A DNA stretch of 64,000 bases from CAZMGT01 sp964565895 (GTDB lineage: Bacteria; Armatimonadota; Zipacnadia; UBA1398; CAZMGT01): contig CAZMGT010000012.1 in the NCBI GenBank assembly GCA_964565895.1, positions 1 to 64,000 on the forward strand, read 5' to 3'. Position numbers and translations under genes: made by a program. A model generated the notes under the pieces. It was given only the letters and a program-made list of their open reading frames with translations, was not told the DNA's origin and ran no database searches. Shown one piece after another: positions 15,785 to 23,329 of the stretch; position 1 is the first letter of the stretch; the number at the start of each line of letters is the position of its first letter.

Positions 15785-18700
15785 GTGGCAAAGCTCGTGG
15801 GTGCGCGGTTGTCGGTCTTCTCTTTGGCTATCGCCGTAGCATTTGTTGCGGTTTTTTGCCTGCTGAGCATCGCTGCTCGCCCTGCGCCGGATACGTCGTG
15901 GCCGACGTATCTGCACGACAACGCGCGCAGCGGAATAACAAGCCAAAGCCTCTCCTATCCCCTAAGCCAAAAGTGGGTTTTCCGTAACGCGGGCAAGCCC
16001 GTGCCCGCGTGGGCCGACCCGCAAGATGCGCCGATCGAGGGAAACTATGAGCTCCCGCGGCTGCGCTTCGACGACGCCTACCACGTGTCCGCGGCAGGGG
16101 GGCTGGTGTTCTTTGGCTCGTCGGCGACGAACAAGGTTTACGCCCTGGACGCCGCAACGGGCGAGGAGCGCTGGTCGTTCTTTATCGATGGCCCGGTACG
16201 CTTGGCCCCCACGGTGGCCGGCGAGCGCGTATATTTCGGCTCCGACGACGGCAACGTATACTGCCTGCGCGCGGCCGATGGGGCGCTTGTGTGGAAGTTC
16301 CGCGCCGCGCCCTCGGACGAGCGCGTCCTCGGCCGAGGGAAGATGATCTCCCTCTGGCCGGTGCGCACCAATGTGCTTGTAGACAACGGCGTAGCCTACT
16401 TCTGCGCGGGGATCTTCCCCGCGGAGCGCATTTTCATCTACGCCGTTGGCGCCGACGACGGCTCGCTCATTTGGAAGAACGACACGCTTACCGACCAAGA
16501 CGCGGGGCGGTTCGACATCTCGCCCCAGGGCTATCTGCTCGCCTCGCCGAGCATCCTTTACGTCCCCTCCAGCCGGACGCTGCCCGCGGCGCTGGACAAG
16601 CGCACGGGCAAGCTGCTTTATAAGCGCAAGTATGGCTGGCGCTCGGCGGGGATCGTCGGGGGAACATACGCTCTGCTTGCCGACAACAAGCTGTTTAGCG
16701 GCTCGGAGCAGCAGGTGCGCGAGTTCGACCAAGAGACGGGGCAGATCGGCTTTGCCTGGTCCCCTGGGCGGAGGCTGATCGTTACCCCCGACACGACGTA
16801 TTTGCTCATGCGCGACAAGCTCGCCGCGCTGGACAGAAAGGCTTATCCGCCGGCCGTGGCGCAGTTGCGCAAGGTTAAGCAGAGCATTAGCGACCTGCAG
16901 ACGAAAAAGCCGGCGGGGTATGAGGAGAAGCTAAAACAGCTTCAAGCGCAGCTAAACAAGGCGCAGCAGGCGGTAAACGCAGCCATCCGCTGGCAGCGGC
17001 CGCTTGATAACTTCCACGCGCTGATCCTCGCGGGGAGCGAGATCCTCGCCGGCGGGCCGGGGAAGATCGTCGCCCTCGATGCGCGCACGGGCAACGAGCG
17101 CTGGGCGGCGGCCGTCGAGGGCGTGGTGAAGGGCCTCGCCGTGGCCGATGGCGCGCTGTTTGCGAGCACGGACACAGGCGCCGTGTACTGCTTCGCCCCC
17201 GGCGCTCCGCGCGCGGCTCGCCCCGCAGTCGAGCGCCGGCCGGGCGCCGAGGCAGCGGCGCTCGCCCGCGCCTACCGCTCCGTGGCGTCGCGGATAATCG
17301 CCGAGACGGGCGTGAACAAGGGCTACTGCCTCGTTCTCGGGTGCGGGACGGGCGGCTTGGCCTATGCGCTGAGCCAAGCGGCGCCCGAGCTGCAGATTTA
17401 TGCTGTGGAAAGCGATGCGCAGAAGGTCGCTCAGGCGCGGCGCGCGCTCGACGCCGCCGGGGTATACGGCATTCGGGTGACCGTGGACCGCGCTGCCCCG
17501 GGCCATCTGCCCTATTCGGATTACTTCGCGAACCTCGTCGTCTCGCAGGAGGCGCTGGACGAGGGCAAGCTGACGTTTTCCGCAGCGGAGGCCTATCGCG
17601 TGCTCAAGCCCGTGGGCGGGGTGCTCTATGTGGGCCAGCCCGGGCCGGCGCCGAGCCGCGGCCCGCAGCTTAGCCGCGACGTCCTCGCCCGCTGGGCCCG
17701 CGCCCTGCCCCTGAGCAAGAACGACACCATGGAGATTACCACCGCGGGCGGCCCGTGGCTAAAGGTCGTTCGCGGCCCGCTTGAGGGCGCGGGAAGCTGG
17801 ACGCACCAATACGGCGAGCCAGGGAACACCGCCTCGTCCGAAGACACGATCGTTAAGTGCCCGTTGGGCGTGCTTTGGTTCGGCGACCCCGGGCCTGACT
17901 GCGCCGTCAACCGCCACGCGGGAACCGTCGCTCCGCTGACGATCAACGGCAGGGTGTTCTTTCAGGGGATCCGCATGCGGGGCAGCGTCTCGCGGCACAT
18001 TGTGATGTGCTTCGACGCATATAACGGGGTGAAGTATTGGGAGCGGGAGATCCCCGGGGCGTATCGCGTGCGCATGGTGCGCGAGTGCTCGAACCTTGCC
18101 GCAAACGAGGACAGCTTGTTCGTGGCCATCGGGCCAAACTGCCTGCAGCTCGACGCAGCGACGGGCGAGACAAAGCGCACTTTTGCCGTTCCCGAGGGGG
18201 CTGGGCTGCGCGGCAAGTGGGGCTACGTGGCGGTGGTCGGCGAGACGCTCTACGGGAGCGCCATGCGCTACTCGGAGTATAGCGAGGCGATTTTCGCCTA
18301 TGACCTTGCGAGCGGCAAGCTGAAATGGACGCACAGCGGAAAGAAGATAAAAAACAACACGATTACCATTAGCGACGGGCGGATGTTCTTCGCCGACATG
18401 CGCGCGACAAGCGAGCAGCGGCAGCAAGCGCTGAAGGAGAAGATCGACGAGCTGGTCAAGCGCAAGGGGATTAGCAGGGAGCAGGCGGAGAAGGAGCTTT
18501 CCAGTGCGGACGTGCGCATTGTCGTGGCGCTCGATGCGCAAACGGGGAAGAAGATTTGGGAGAAGCCGGTAGACCTCACCGACTGCGGGGGCAGCGTGCT
18601 TTGCGCGATGTGCAAAAACGGCGTGCTCGTGTTCTGCGGGGCGCACTCAAATGGGCACTTTTGGCCGCAGTTTTTGGCCGGCGAGTACGCCTCGCGGCGG

Positions 18701-20527
18701 GTCACGGCGCTTTCTGCCGAAGACGGGACGCTGCTTTGGACGAAGGCCATTGGCTATCGCATCCGCCCGCTTATCGTGGGCGACACGCTATATGCCGAGC
18801 CGTGGGCGTTTGACCTGCGCACGGGCAAGCAAAAGACACGCATAAACCCAATCAGCGGGCGCGTGGCCAACTGGGAGTTTGAGCGGCCGGGGCACCATTG
18901 CGGGAACATCGTGGGCTGCCCCAACGCGCTGTTCTTCCGCTCCTATTCGCTGGGCTACTACGATCTTGTGCGCGACTACGGGACGAACCACTTCGCGGGG
19001 CAGCGGCCCGGGTGCTGGATTAACTTCCTCCCCGCAAACGGGCTGTTGGTCATGCCCGAGGCGAGCTCCGGCTGCGTGTGCTTGTTCTCCCTGCACTGCA
19101 CCACGGTGCTCAAGCCGAAGGAGACGAACAAGGCGTGGGGGATTTACGACTGCCCGGGGCGGCTGACGCCGGTAAAGCGGCTGGGGATAAACCTTGGCGC
19201 GCCGGGCGACCGCAAGGACGCCCAGGGCAAGCTGTGGCTGAGCTACCCTCGGCCGTGGGGCCGGATGCGCGTGGACATTAAGCTGCAGGTGAAGAGGATC
19301 GCCGGCGGCGACTTCTTCGTCAAGCCCGCGGAGTTCTTCCAAGTCCAGGGCACAGACACGCCGTGGCTATATGCCTCGGGGTGCACCGGCGTGCAGCAGT
19401 GTGTCGTGCCGCTTTTGGACAAGGGCGACGGCAAGGCGCTATATACCGTGCGCTTGGGTTTTGTGGACACGGAGAACGACCGCCCGGGCGTGCGCGTGTT
19501 CGACATTAAGCTTCAGGGCAAGACGGTGCGCAAGGGGTTTGACATCGTGCGCGCCGCAGGTGGGCGAAACAAGGCTGTGGTGCTTGAGTTTCCGCACATT
19601 GAGGTGGAGCGCGAGCTGGTTATCGAGTTCGTCCCCGCGCTCTCTAAGCCCACGCTCGCCCAGGCCCCGCTGCTGAACACTATCGAAGTGGTCCGCGAGA
19701 AGATGCTTGCCCTGGGCCTGAGCGTCCCCTCGTTTACGCTAAGCGACGCAGACAAGGAGAAGACGGGCGAGGTTATCGTGGCCAACCGGCGCGAGACGGC
19801 GTTTTCGGGCACGCTGCGCATTGCCGCGCCACAGGGGTTTTCGGCCACCCCCGCGGAGCGGCAGCTTAACCTTCCCCCAGACAGCGAAGTGCGCGTTCCC
19901 CTGCGCGTGCGCGTGGCCCAGCCGGGCAAGCCCGCGCAGTTGAGCATTGTCGTCTCCGTGCTGCGCGACGACGGGTCGCTCGAGATACAGAGGCGCGCGA
20001 CGCTCAACTACCTGGGCCCGCGCGGGCGGATGGTCATTAAAGTGTCCGAGGACGCCTATGTGAGCCACGGCTCGCCGAACAAGAACTACGGCACGGCGGC
20101 CTCGCTGCTCGTCGACGGCGGGGCGAGCGCCATGGGCGACGAGAGCCACAATATCGCTTACCTCAAGTTTCCGCTGAACATTCCGGGCAAGCCCATTTCC
20201 GTCGTGCTGCGCATTCACGTGGCCAACTCGCCCTATGCGGAGAGCAGAGACTCGGGGCGCATCTGCCTCGTCGAGGAGCCGTGGGAGGAGTACAAGCTTA
20301 CCTATAACAACAGGCCCAAGCCGGGCAAAGAGCTGGCCAAGCTCGGGCGGATCTCGCGCAACAGTTGGCTCGAGCGGCCGCTGAACATTAACCTTGCGGG
20401 CCGGCGCGAGCTGAGCCTCGTCCTCGAGCCCACGACGACCGATGGCGCCAACTACGATTCGCGCGAGGGCGGCGCTCCCGCGGAGCTCGTCGTGGAGTAT
20501 ATCCCGAGCGCTGCCGGGGGCAGATAG
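15785..20527 (+). CDS. Giant PQQ-propeller / SAM-methyltransferase / DNRLRE fusion protein
   Basis: 1,580 residues. GTG 15785 is preferred to an in-frame GTG at 15767 because GGAGGGAGCG lies between them. Order: N-terminal hydrophobic signal/anchor (about 8-32); PQQ-type propeller blades (VYALDAATGEERW, KIVALDARTGNERW) to about 470; a class I methyltransferase-like segment with LVLGCGTGGLAYAL at about 515, an acidic YAVESD loop and AYRVLKPVGGVLYV; more propeller blades (about 680-1,150); a beta-rich region; DNRLRE/CBM96-like domain from about 1,413 (VSEDAYVSHGSPNKNYG). Two coiled-coil insertions lie near 353-400 and 880-910. PQQ-propeller/methyltransferase fusions are known from PVC-group genomes. 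Methylation outside the cytoplasm would need SAM, so the domain may be structural. Confidence 0.85.
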   Translation: MAKLVGARLSVFSLAIAVAFVAVFCLLSIAARPAPDTSWPTYLHDNARSGITSQSLSYPLSQKWVFRNAGKPVPAWADPQDAPIEGNYELPRLRFDDAYHVSAAGGLVFFGSSATNKVYALDAATGEERWSFFIDGPVRLAPTVAGERVYFGSDDGNVYCLRAADGALVWKFRAAPSDERVLGRGKMISLWPVRTNVLVDNGVAYFCAGIFPAERIFIYAVGADDGSLIWKNDTLTDQDAGRFDISPQGYLLASPSILYVPSSRTLPAALDKRTGKLLYKRKYGWRSAGIVGGTYALLADNKLFSGSEQQVREFDQETGQIGFAWSPGRRLIVTPDTTYLLMRDKLAALDRKAYPPAVAQLRKVKQSISDLQTKKPAGYEEKLKQLQAQLNKAQQAVNAAIRWQRPLDNFHALILAGSEILAGGPGKIVALDARTGNERWAAAVEGVVKGLAVADGALFASTDTGAVYCFAPGAPRAARPAVERRPGAEAAALARAYRSVASRIIAETGVNKGYCLVLGCGTGGLAYALSQAAPELQIYAVESDAQKVAQARRALDAAGVYGIRVTVDRAAPGHLPYSDYFANLVVSQEALDEGKLTFSAAEAYRVLKPVGGVLYVGQPGPAPSRGPQLSRDVLARWARALPLSKNDTMEITTAGGPWLKVVRGPLEGAGSWTHQYGEPGNTASSEDTIVKCPLGVLWFGDPGPDCAVNRHAGTVAPLTINGRVFFQGIRMRGSVSRHIVMCFDAYNGVKYWEREIPGAYRVRMVRECSNLAANEDSLFVAIGPNCLQLDAATGETKRTFAVPEGAGLRGKWGYVAVVGETLYGSAMRYSEYSEAIFAYDLASGKLKWTHSGKKIKNNTITISDGRMFFADMRATSEQRQQALKEKIDELVKRKGISREQAEKELSSADVRIVVALDAQTGKKIWEKPVDLTDCGGSVLCAMCKNGVLVFCGAHSNGHFWPQFLAGEYASRRVTALSAEDGTLLWTKAIGYRIRPLIVGDTLYAEPWAFDLRTGKQKTRINPISGRVANWEFERPGHHCGNIVGCPNALFFRSYSLGYYDLVRDYGTNHFAGQRPGCWINFLPANGLLVMPEASSGCVCLFSLHCTTVLKPKETNKAWGIYDCPGRLTPVKRLGINLGAPGDRKDAQGKLWLSYPRPWGRMRVDIKLQVKRIAGGDFFVKPAEFFQVQGTDTPWLYASGCTGVQQCVVPLLDKGDGKALYTVRLGFVDTENDRPGVRVFDIKLQGKTVRKGFDIVRAAGGRNKAVVLEFPHIEVERELVIEFVPALSKPTLAQAPLLNTIEVVREKMLALGLSVPSFTLSDADKEKTGEVIVANRRETAFSGTLRIAAPQGFSATPAERQLNLPPDSEVRVPLRVRVAQPGKPAQLSIVVSVLRDDGSLEIQRRATLNYLGPRGRMVIKVSEDAYVSHGSPNKNYGTAASLLVDGGASAMGDESHNIAYLKFPLNIPGKPISVVLRIHVANSPYAESRDSGRICLVEEPWEEYKLTYNNRPKPGKELAKLGRISRNSWLERPLNINLAGRRELSLVLEPTTTDGANYDSREGGAPAELVVEYIPSAAGGR

Positions 20528-20551
20528 GGCGCCGGGGCTAGCGCAGGGTTA

Positions 20552-20585
20552 AAAAGCGGCTCCGCTCTTTAGCGGAGCCGCTTTT
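20552..20585. terminator. Bidirectional intrinsic terminator
   Basis: A perfect 15-bp inverted repeat (AAAAGCGGCTCCGCT with its complement) has a 4-nt loop (CTTT). It ends in TTTT on each strand and sits between the + strand fusion gene and the convergent - strand sulfatase. Confidence 0.93.
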
Positions 20586-20592
20586 CTCGCCG

Positions 20593-22053
20593 CTATCGCT
20601 CGGGAAGGCAAGCCTTCCAGTCGCCGTGCAGCAGCTTGCGGTGCTCGGCGACGACGTCGGCATACTTGGGGTCCTGCGCCAGGTTAAACCACTCCCCGGG
20701 GTCGTTCTCTAGGTCGTAGAGCTCGACCAGGCGGCCCTGGTTCGACTCGCTGTAGCGGAACCTCTCCGTGCGCACGCGCGTGCCCGTGCGGATATAGGTA
20801 AACGCGCCCTTTTTCCAGCGCCGCTGCGGGTCGTCTAGCAGGGGGGCGAAGCTAATTGCCTCCACACGCGCGGGTTGGGGAAGGCCGCACAGCTCGGCGA
20901 GCGTGGGGTAGATATCAACCGTCTCCACCAGCCCCAGGCACCCGACCCCGCGCTTTTTCCCCGGCGCGCTAACGATGAGCGGGATGCGGTCGGCGACCTC
21001 GTAGAGCGTCCCCTTGCGCCAGCGGCCGTGGTCGGTAAGGTGCCACCCGTGGTCGCCCCAGAGCAGGACAATTGTGTTTTCGGCCAAGCCCAGCTCGTCT
21101 AGCGCGTCGAGCACGCGGCCCACCTGGGCGTCGACGAACGAGATACACGCCTGATAGGCGAGGATGAGCTGCTTGGCCGTCTTGTCGTCCACGCCCTCGT
21201 TCCAGCGCGGGCTTTTCATTTGGTCGCGAAATTGCTCGGGCACGGGGGCAAGCTCGATGTCGTCGAGCGAGTAAAGGTCGAAGTACTTCTTTGGCGCGAC
21301 GAACGGCAGGTGCGGCTTGTGAAAGCCCGCGCAGACGAAAAACGGCCTGTCCTTCGGGCGCTGCTTTAAGAAGGCGATGGCCTGCTCGGCGATGTGGAAG
21401 TCGGGCTGGGACTCGTCCGGGCCGTCAATCGCGCGCCAGATGAGGGGCGAGCCGCCGCGGCCCAGCGCCATGCGCTTCTTCTTGTCGTTGGGATACTTCA
21501 GGTCGATGGGGTGGCCGCCCTGGGCGAAAATCTTTGCCTTGCGCCGCAGCTCCTGAGGCACGGCGGGGTGGTCTACCGCGGCGTCCCAGCCGCGATCGTC
21601 CTCGTTGCCCCCGTGGTAGATCTTGCCCGTGCGCGCCAGCCAGTAGCCGTGGTTGCGAAAGTGCTCGGGAAGGGTGATAAAGTCGGGCATGACCTTGCGA
21701 AACGAGCCGTCGGCGTTGCCGTAGATCTTCGTAGTATACGGCCGACAGCCGGTGATGAGGCAGTTGCGCGAGGGATTGCACACCGGCCCCTGGACATAGG
21801 CGCGGTCGAAGCGCACGCCCCGCGCGGCGAGGCGGTCGATGTTCGGGGTAACCATATACTCCTCGCCGTAGCAACGAAGTCGCGGGCGTAGGTCCTCGAT
21901 GGCGATGAACAGGATATTGGGCCGCTGGGCCTGCGCGCCGCGCGCCTCGCCCCGCAGCGCCGCGCCCAAGAACGCTCCCGCGGCGAGCGTGGCCATGCGC
22001 CTGAGCGCCTCGCGGCGCGCGGGCCGGCGCGGCGAGAGTTCGCAGTTTTGCAC
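20593..22053 (-). CDS. Secreted type I sulfatase, iduronate-2-sulfatase-like
   Basis: 486 residues. GTG start with a near-perfect GGAGGTGA site. The N-terminus (PRRPARREALRRM then ATLAAGAFLGAAL) is a basic plus hydrophobic export signal, with no clean Tat motif. Metal-site phrase ILFIAIEDLRPRLRCYG resembles the iduronate-2-sulfatase branch. The signature CNPSRNCLITG has C92 as formylglycine precursor. The second site is LLWGDHGWHL with LTDHGRWRKGT. The tail LYDLENDPGEWFNLA is typical. Substrate likely a 2-O-sulfated sugar (inference from branch resemblance). It follows the arylsulfotransferase-like gene by 62 nt on the same strand. Confidence 0.92.
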   Translation of the reverse strand: MQNCELSPRRPARREALRRMATLAAGAFLGAALRGEARGAQAQRPNILFIAIEDLRPRLRCYGEEYMVTPNIDRLAARGVRFDRAYVQGPVCNPSRNCLITGCRPYTTKIYGNADGSFRKVMPDFITLPEHFRNHGYWLARTGKIYHGGNEDDRGWDAAVDHPAVPQELRRKAKIFAQGGHPIDLKYPNDKKKRMALGRGGSPLIWRAIDGPDESQPDFHIAEQAIAFLKQRPKDRPFFVCAGFHKPHLPFVAPKKYFDLYSLDDIELAPVPEQFRDQMKSPRWNEGVDDKTAKQLILAYQACISFVDAQVGRVLDALDELGLAENTIVLLWGDHGWHLTDHGRWRKGTLYEVADRIPLIVSAPGKKRGVGCLGLVETVDIYPTLAELCGLPQPARVEAISFAPLLDDPQRRWKKGAFTYIRTGTRVRTERFRYSESNQGRLVELYDLENDPGEWFNLAQDPKYADVVAEHRKLLHGDWKACLPER

Positions 22054-22080
22054 TTGGGCTCACCTCCGCAAAGAAAACGG

Positions 22081-22096
22081 CGCGCCACGTGGCGCG
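22081..22096 (-). terminator. Palindromic hairpin, possible weak terminator or processing site
   Basis: CGCGCCACGTGGCGCG is a perfect 16-bp palindrome in the 62-nt gap between two - strand genes. Read on the - strand it is followed by CCGTTTTCTTT, so it could attenuate transcription into the sulfatase or fold in the mRNA. Confidence 0.35.
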
Positions 22097-22115
22097 GGAC
22101 CCCCCCCGCGGGCGC

Positions 22116-23246
22116 CTACTTCTCACCGTGCTCGGCAAGCAGCTTGAGCACGAGCTCTGAGGGATAGCGAATGGCACGATATAGCGGCTGGCGGCGGTTT
22201 TTTTTGCCCCAGCGGTCAGGGTTCAAAAATTCCCAGACGATCTCGCCGCTCGGGGTAACCTCAAACAGCCTGCCCGAGTCCGACTCGGCGATAAACGTGT
22301 TGCCGTTTGGCAGCCGCTGGTTCGACCCGCGCGTGGGCGAGAAGAAGCTCTCCGGCGGGTCGGCGCGATACTGCCACACGATCTTCCCCGTGGCCGGGTC
22401 CATCTCGACGATCCTCGTATAGCCGCGGTGCATGCCATTGTCGTAAACGAGGATATGGCCGTTGGGGAGCATGGTGGGCATGTGCTGGCGGTCGAGCACG
22501 CCCGGGCCCCAGGCCCAAACAACCTTCTTCGTCTTCTTGTCGATTACCCCGATGGTATCGATGTTGCGCGCGCTGAACAGGATGTTGCCCGCGCGAAAGC
22601 GCGGGTCTTTGCGCCCGAGCGGAGTGTCGGGCAGGGACTCCACGGTGTTCGTATGCGCCCAGTCGCGCTCCGGCCGGGGGAGCTTTACCGGGACGAGGCG
22701 GGCGATCTCCTCGATGTGCCGGTCGATGTGCCACTCCCAAACCCGCTTGTTGTCTGGGGTAAGCTCGACGAGCCAGTCGCTCTTAATCGTCCCCTCGCGG
22801 ATCTTCGGGTTTTTTACATATTCGCGACAAAGGACGATGGTGTTTCCGTTGGGCAAGCGCTCGAAGTCGTGGTGCGCGGGGACGTCGGCCTTCCAGACGA
22901 GATTGCTTTCCCAGTCGAGCTCGATGATCATCCCGGGAAATTTGCCCTCGACTTCCTTAATGATCGCCACAAGGTGGCCGTTGGGGAGCATCTCCGCATA
23001 GTGCCACGTTTGCCCCTGCTTGTAGGACCAGCGGTGAACCTCGCGCCCGGTAATGTCGATCAGGTGCGCCACTTCGGTTTGGCGGCTGGAGTAGAGGGTA
23101 TAGCTATGATCGCACTTGTCGAGTTTCTTGATCGTTACCCCAGAGGGTTCGTCGGCCTTCTCGCCATAGCCGCAGACCGCCGCAATGCATAGTACGCCTG
23201 CGCCAAGCATAGCGCACAGGGCACGCCAGGCCGCACACGACATCAT
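22116..23246 (-). CDS. Secreted arylsulfotransferase (ASST)-like beta-propeller protein
   Basis: 376 residues with a signal peptide (hydrophobic about 8-25). The body is a six-bladed-propeller pattern of the arylsulfotransferase families: YAEMLPNGHLV, DFERLPNGNTIV, WAHTNTVESLP, RQHMPTMLPNGHILVYDNG, NQRLPNGNTFIAESDSG. ASST enzymes transfer sulfate between phenols through a catalytic His; candidate His lie in AHHDF, WAHTN and RQHMP, so activity is possible. Which one is catalytic cannot be settled by eye. The start is ATG 23246 or 23243; GGAAAGGGTG precedes both. It sits 62 nt upstream of a sulfatase gene, so a sulfate-handling role is plausible but inferred. Confidence 0.82.
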   Translation of the reverse strand: MMSCAAWRALCAMLGAGVLCIAAVCGYGEKADEPSGVTIKKLDKCDHSYTLYSSRQTEVAHLIDITGREVHRWSYKQGQTWHYAEMLPNGHLVAIIKEVEGKFPGMIIELDWESNLVWKADVPAHHDFERLPNGNTIVLCREYVKNPKIREGTIKSDWLVELTPDNKRVWEWHIDRHIEEIARLVPVKLPRPERDWAHTNTVESLPDTPLGRKDPRFRAGNILFSARNIDTIGVIDKKTKKVVWAWGPGVLDRQHMPTMLPNGHILVYDNGMHRGYTRIVEMDPATGKIVWQYRADPPESFFSPTRGSNQRLPNGNTFIAESDSGRLFEVTPSGEIVWEFLNPDRWGKKNRRQPLYRAIRYPSELVLKLLAEHGEK

Positions 23247-23329
23247 CCGCCATCACCCTTTCCGTTGCCCGCTTGTGCTACGGGGTTATTCCCAAAGGTT
23301 TGCGGAAAAACCTCGGTGCGCCGTTGAAG

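Noticed and set aside
22190..22210. Run of eight T within the arylsulfotransferase-like gene
   Set aside because: It codes for Lys/Asn/Arg in an intact frame; possible slippage site but no frame break.
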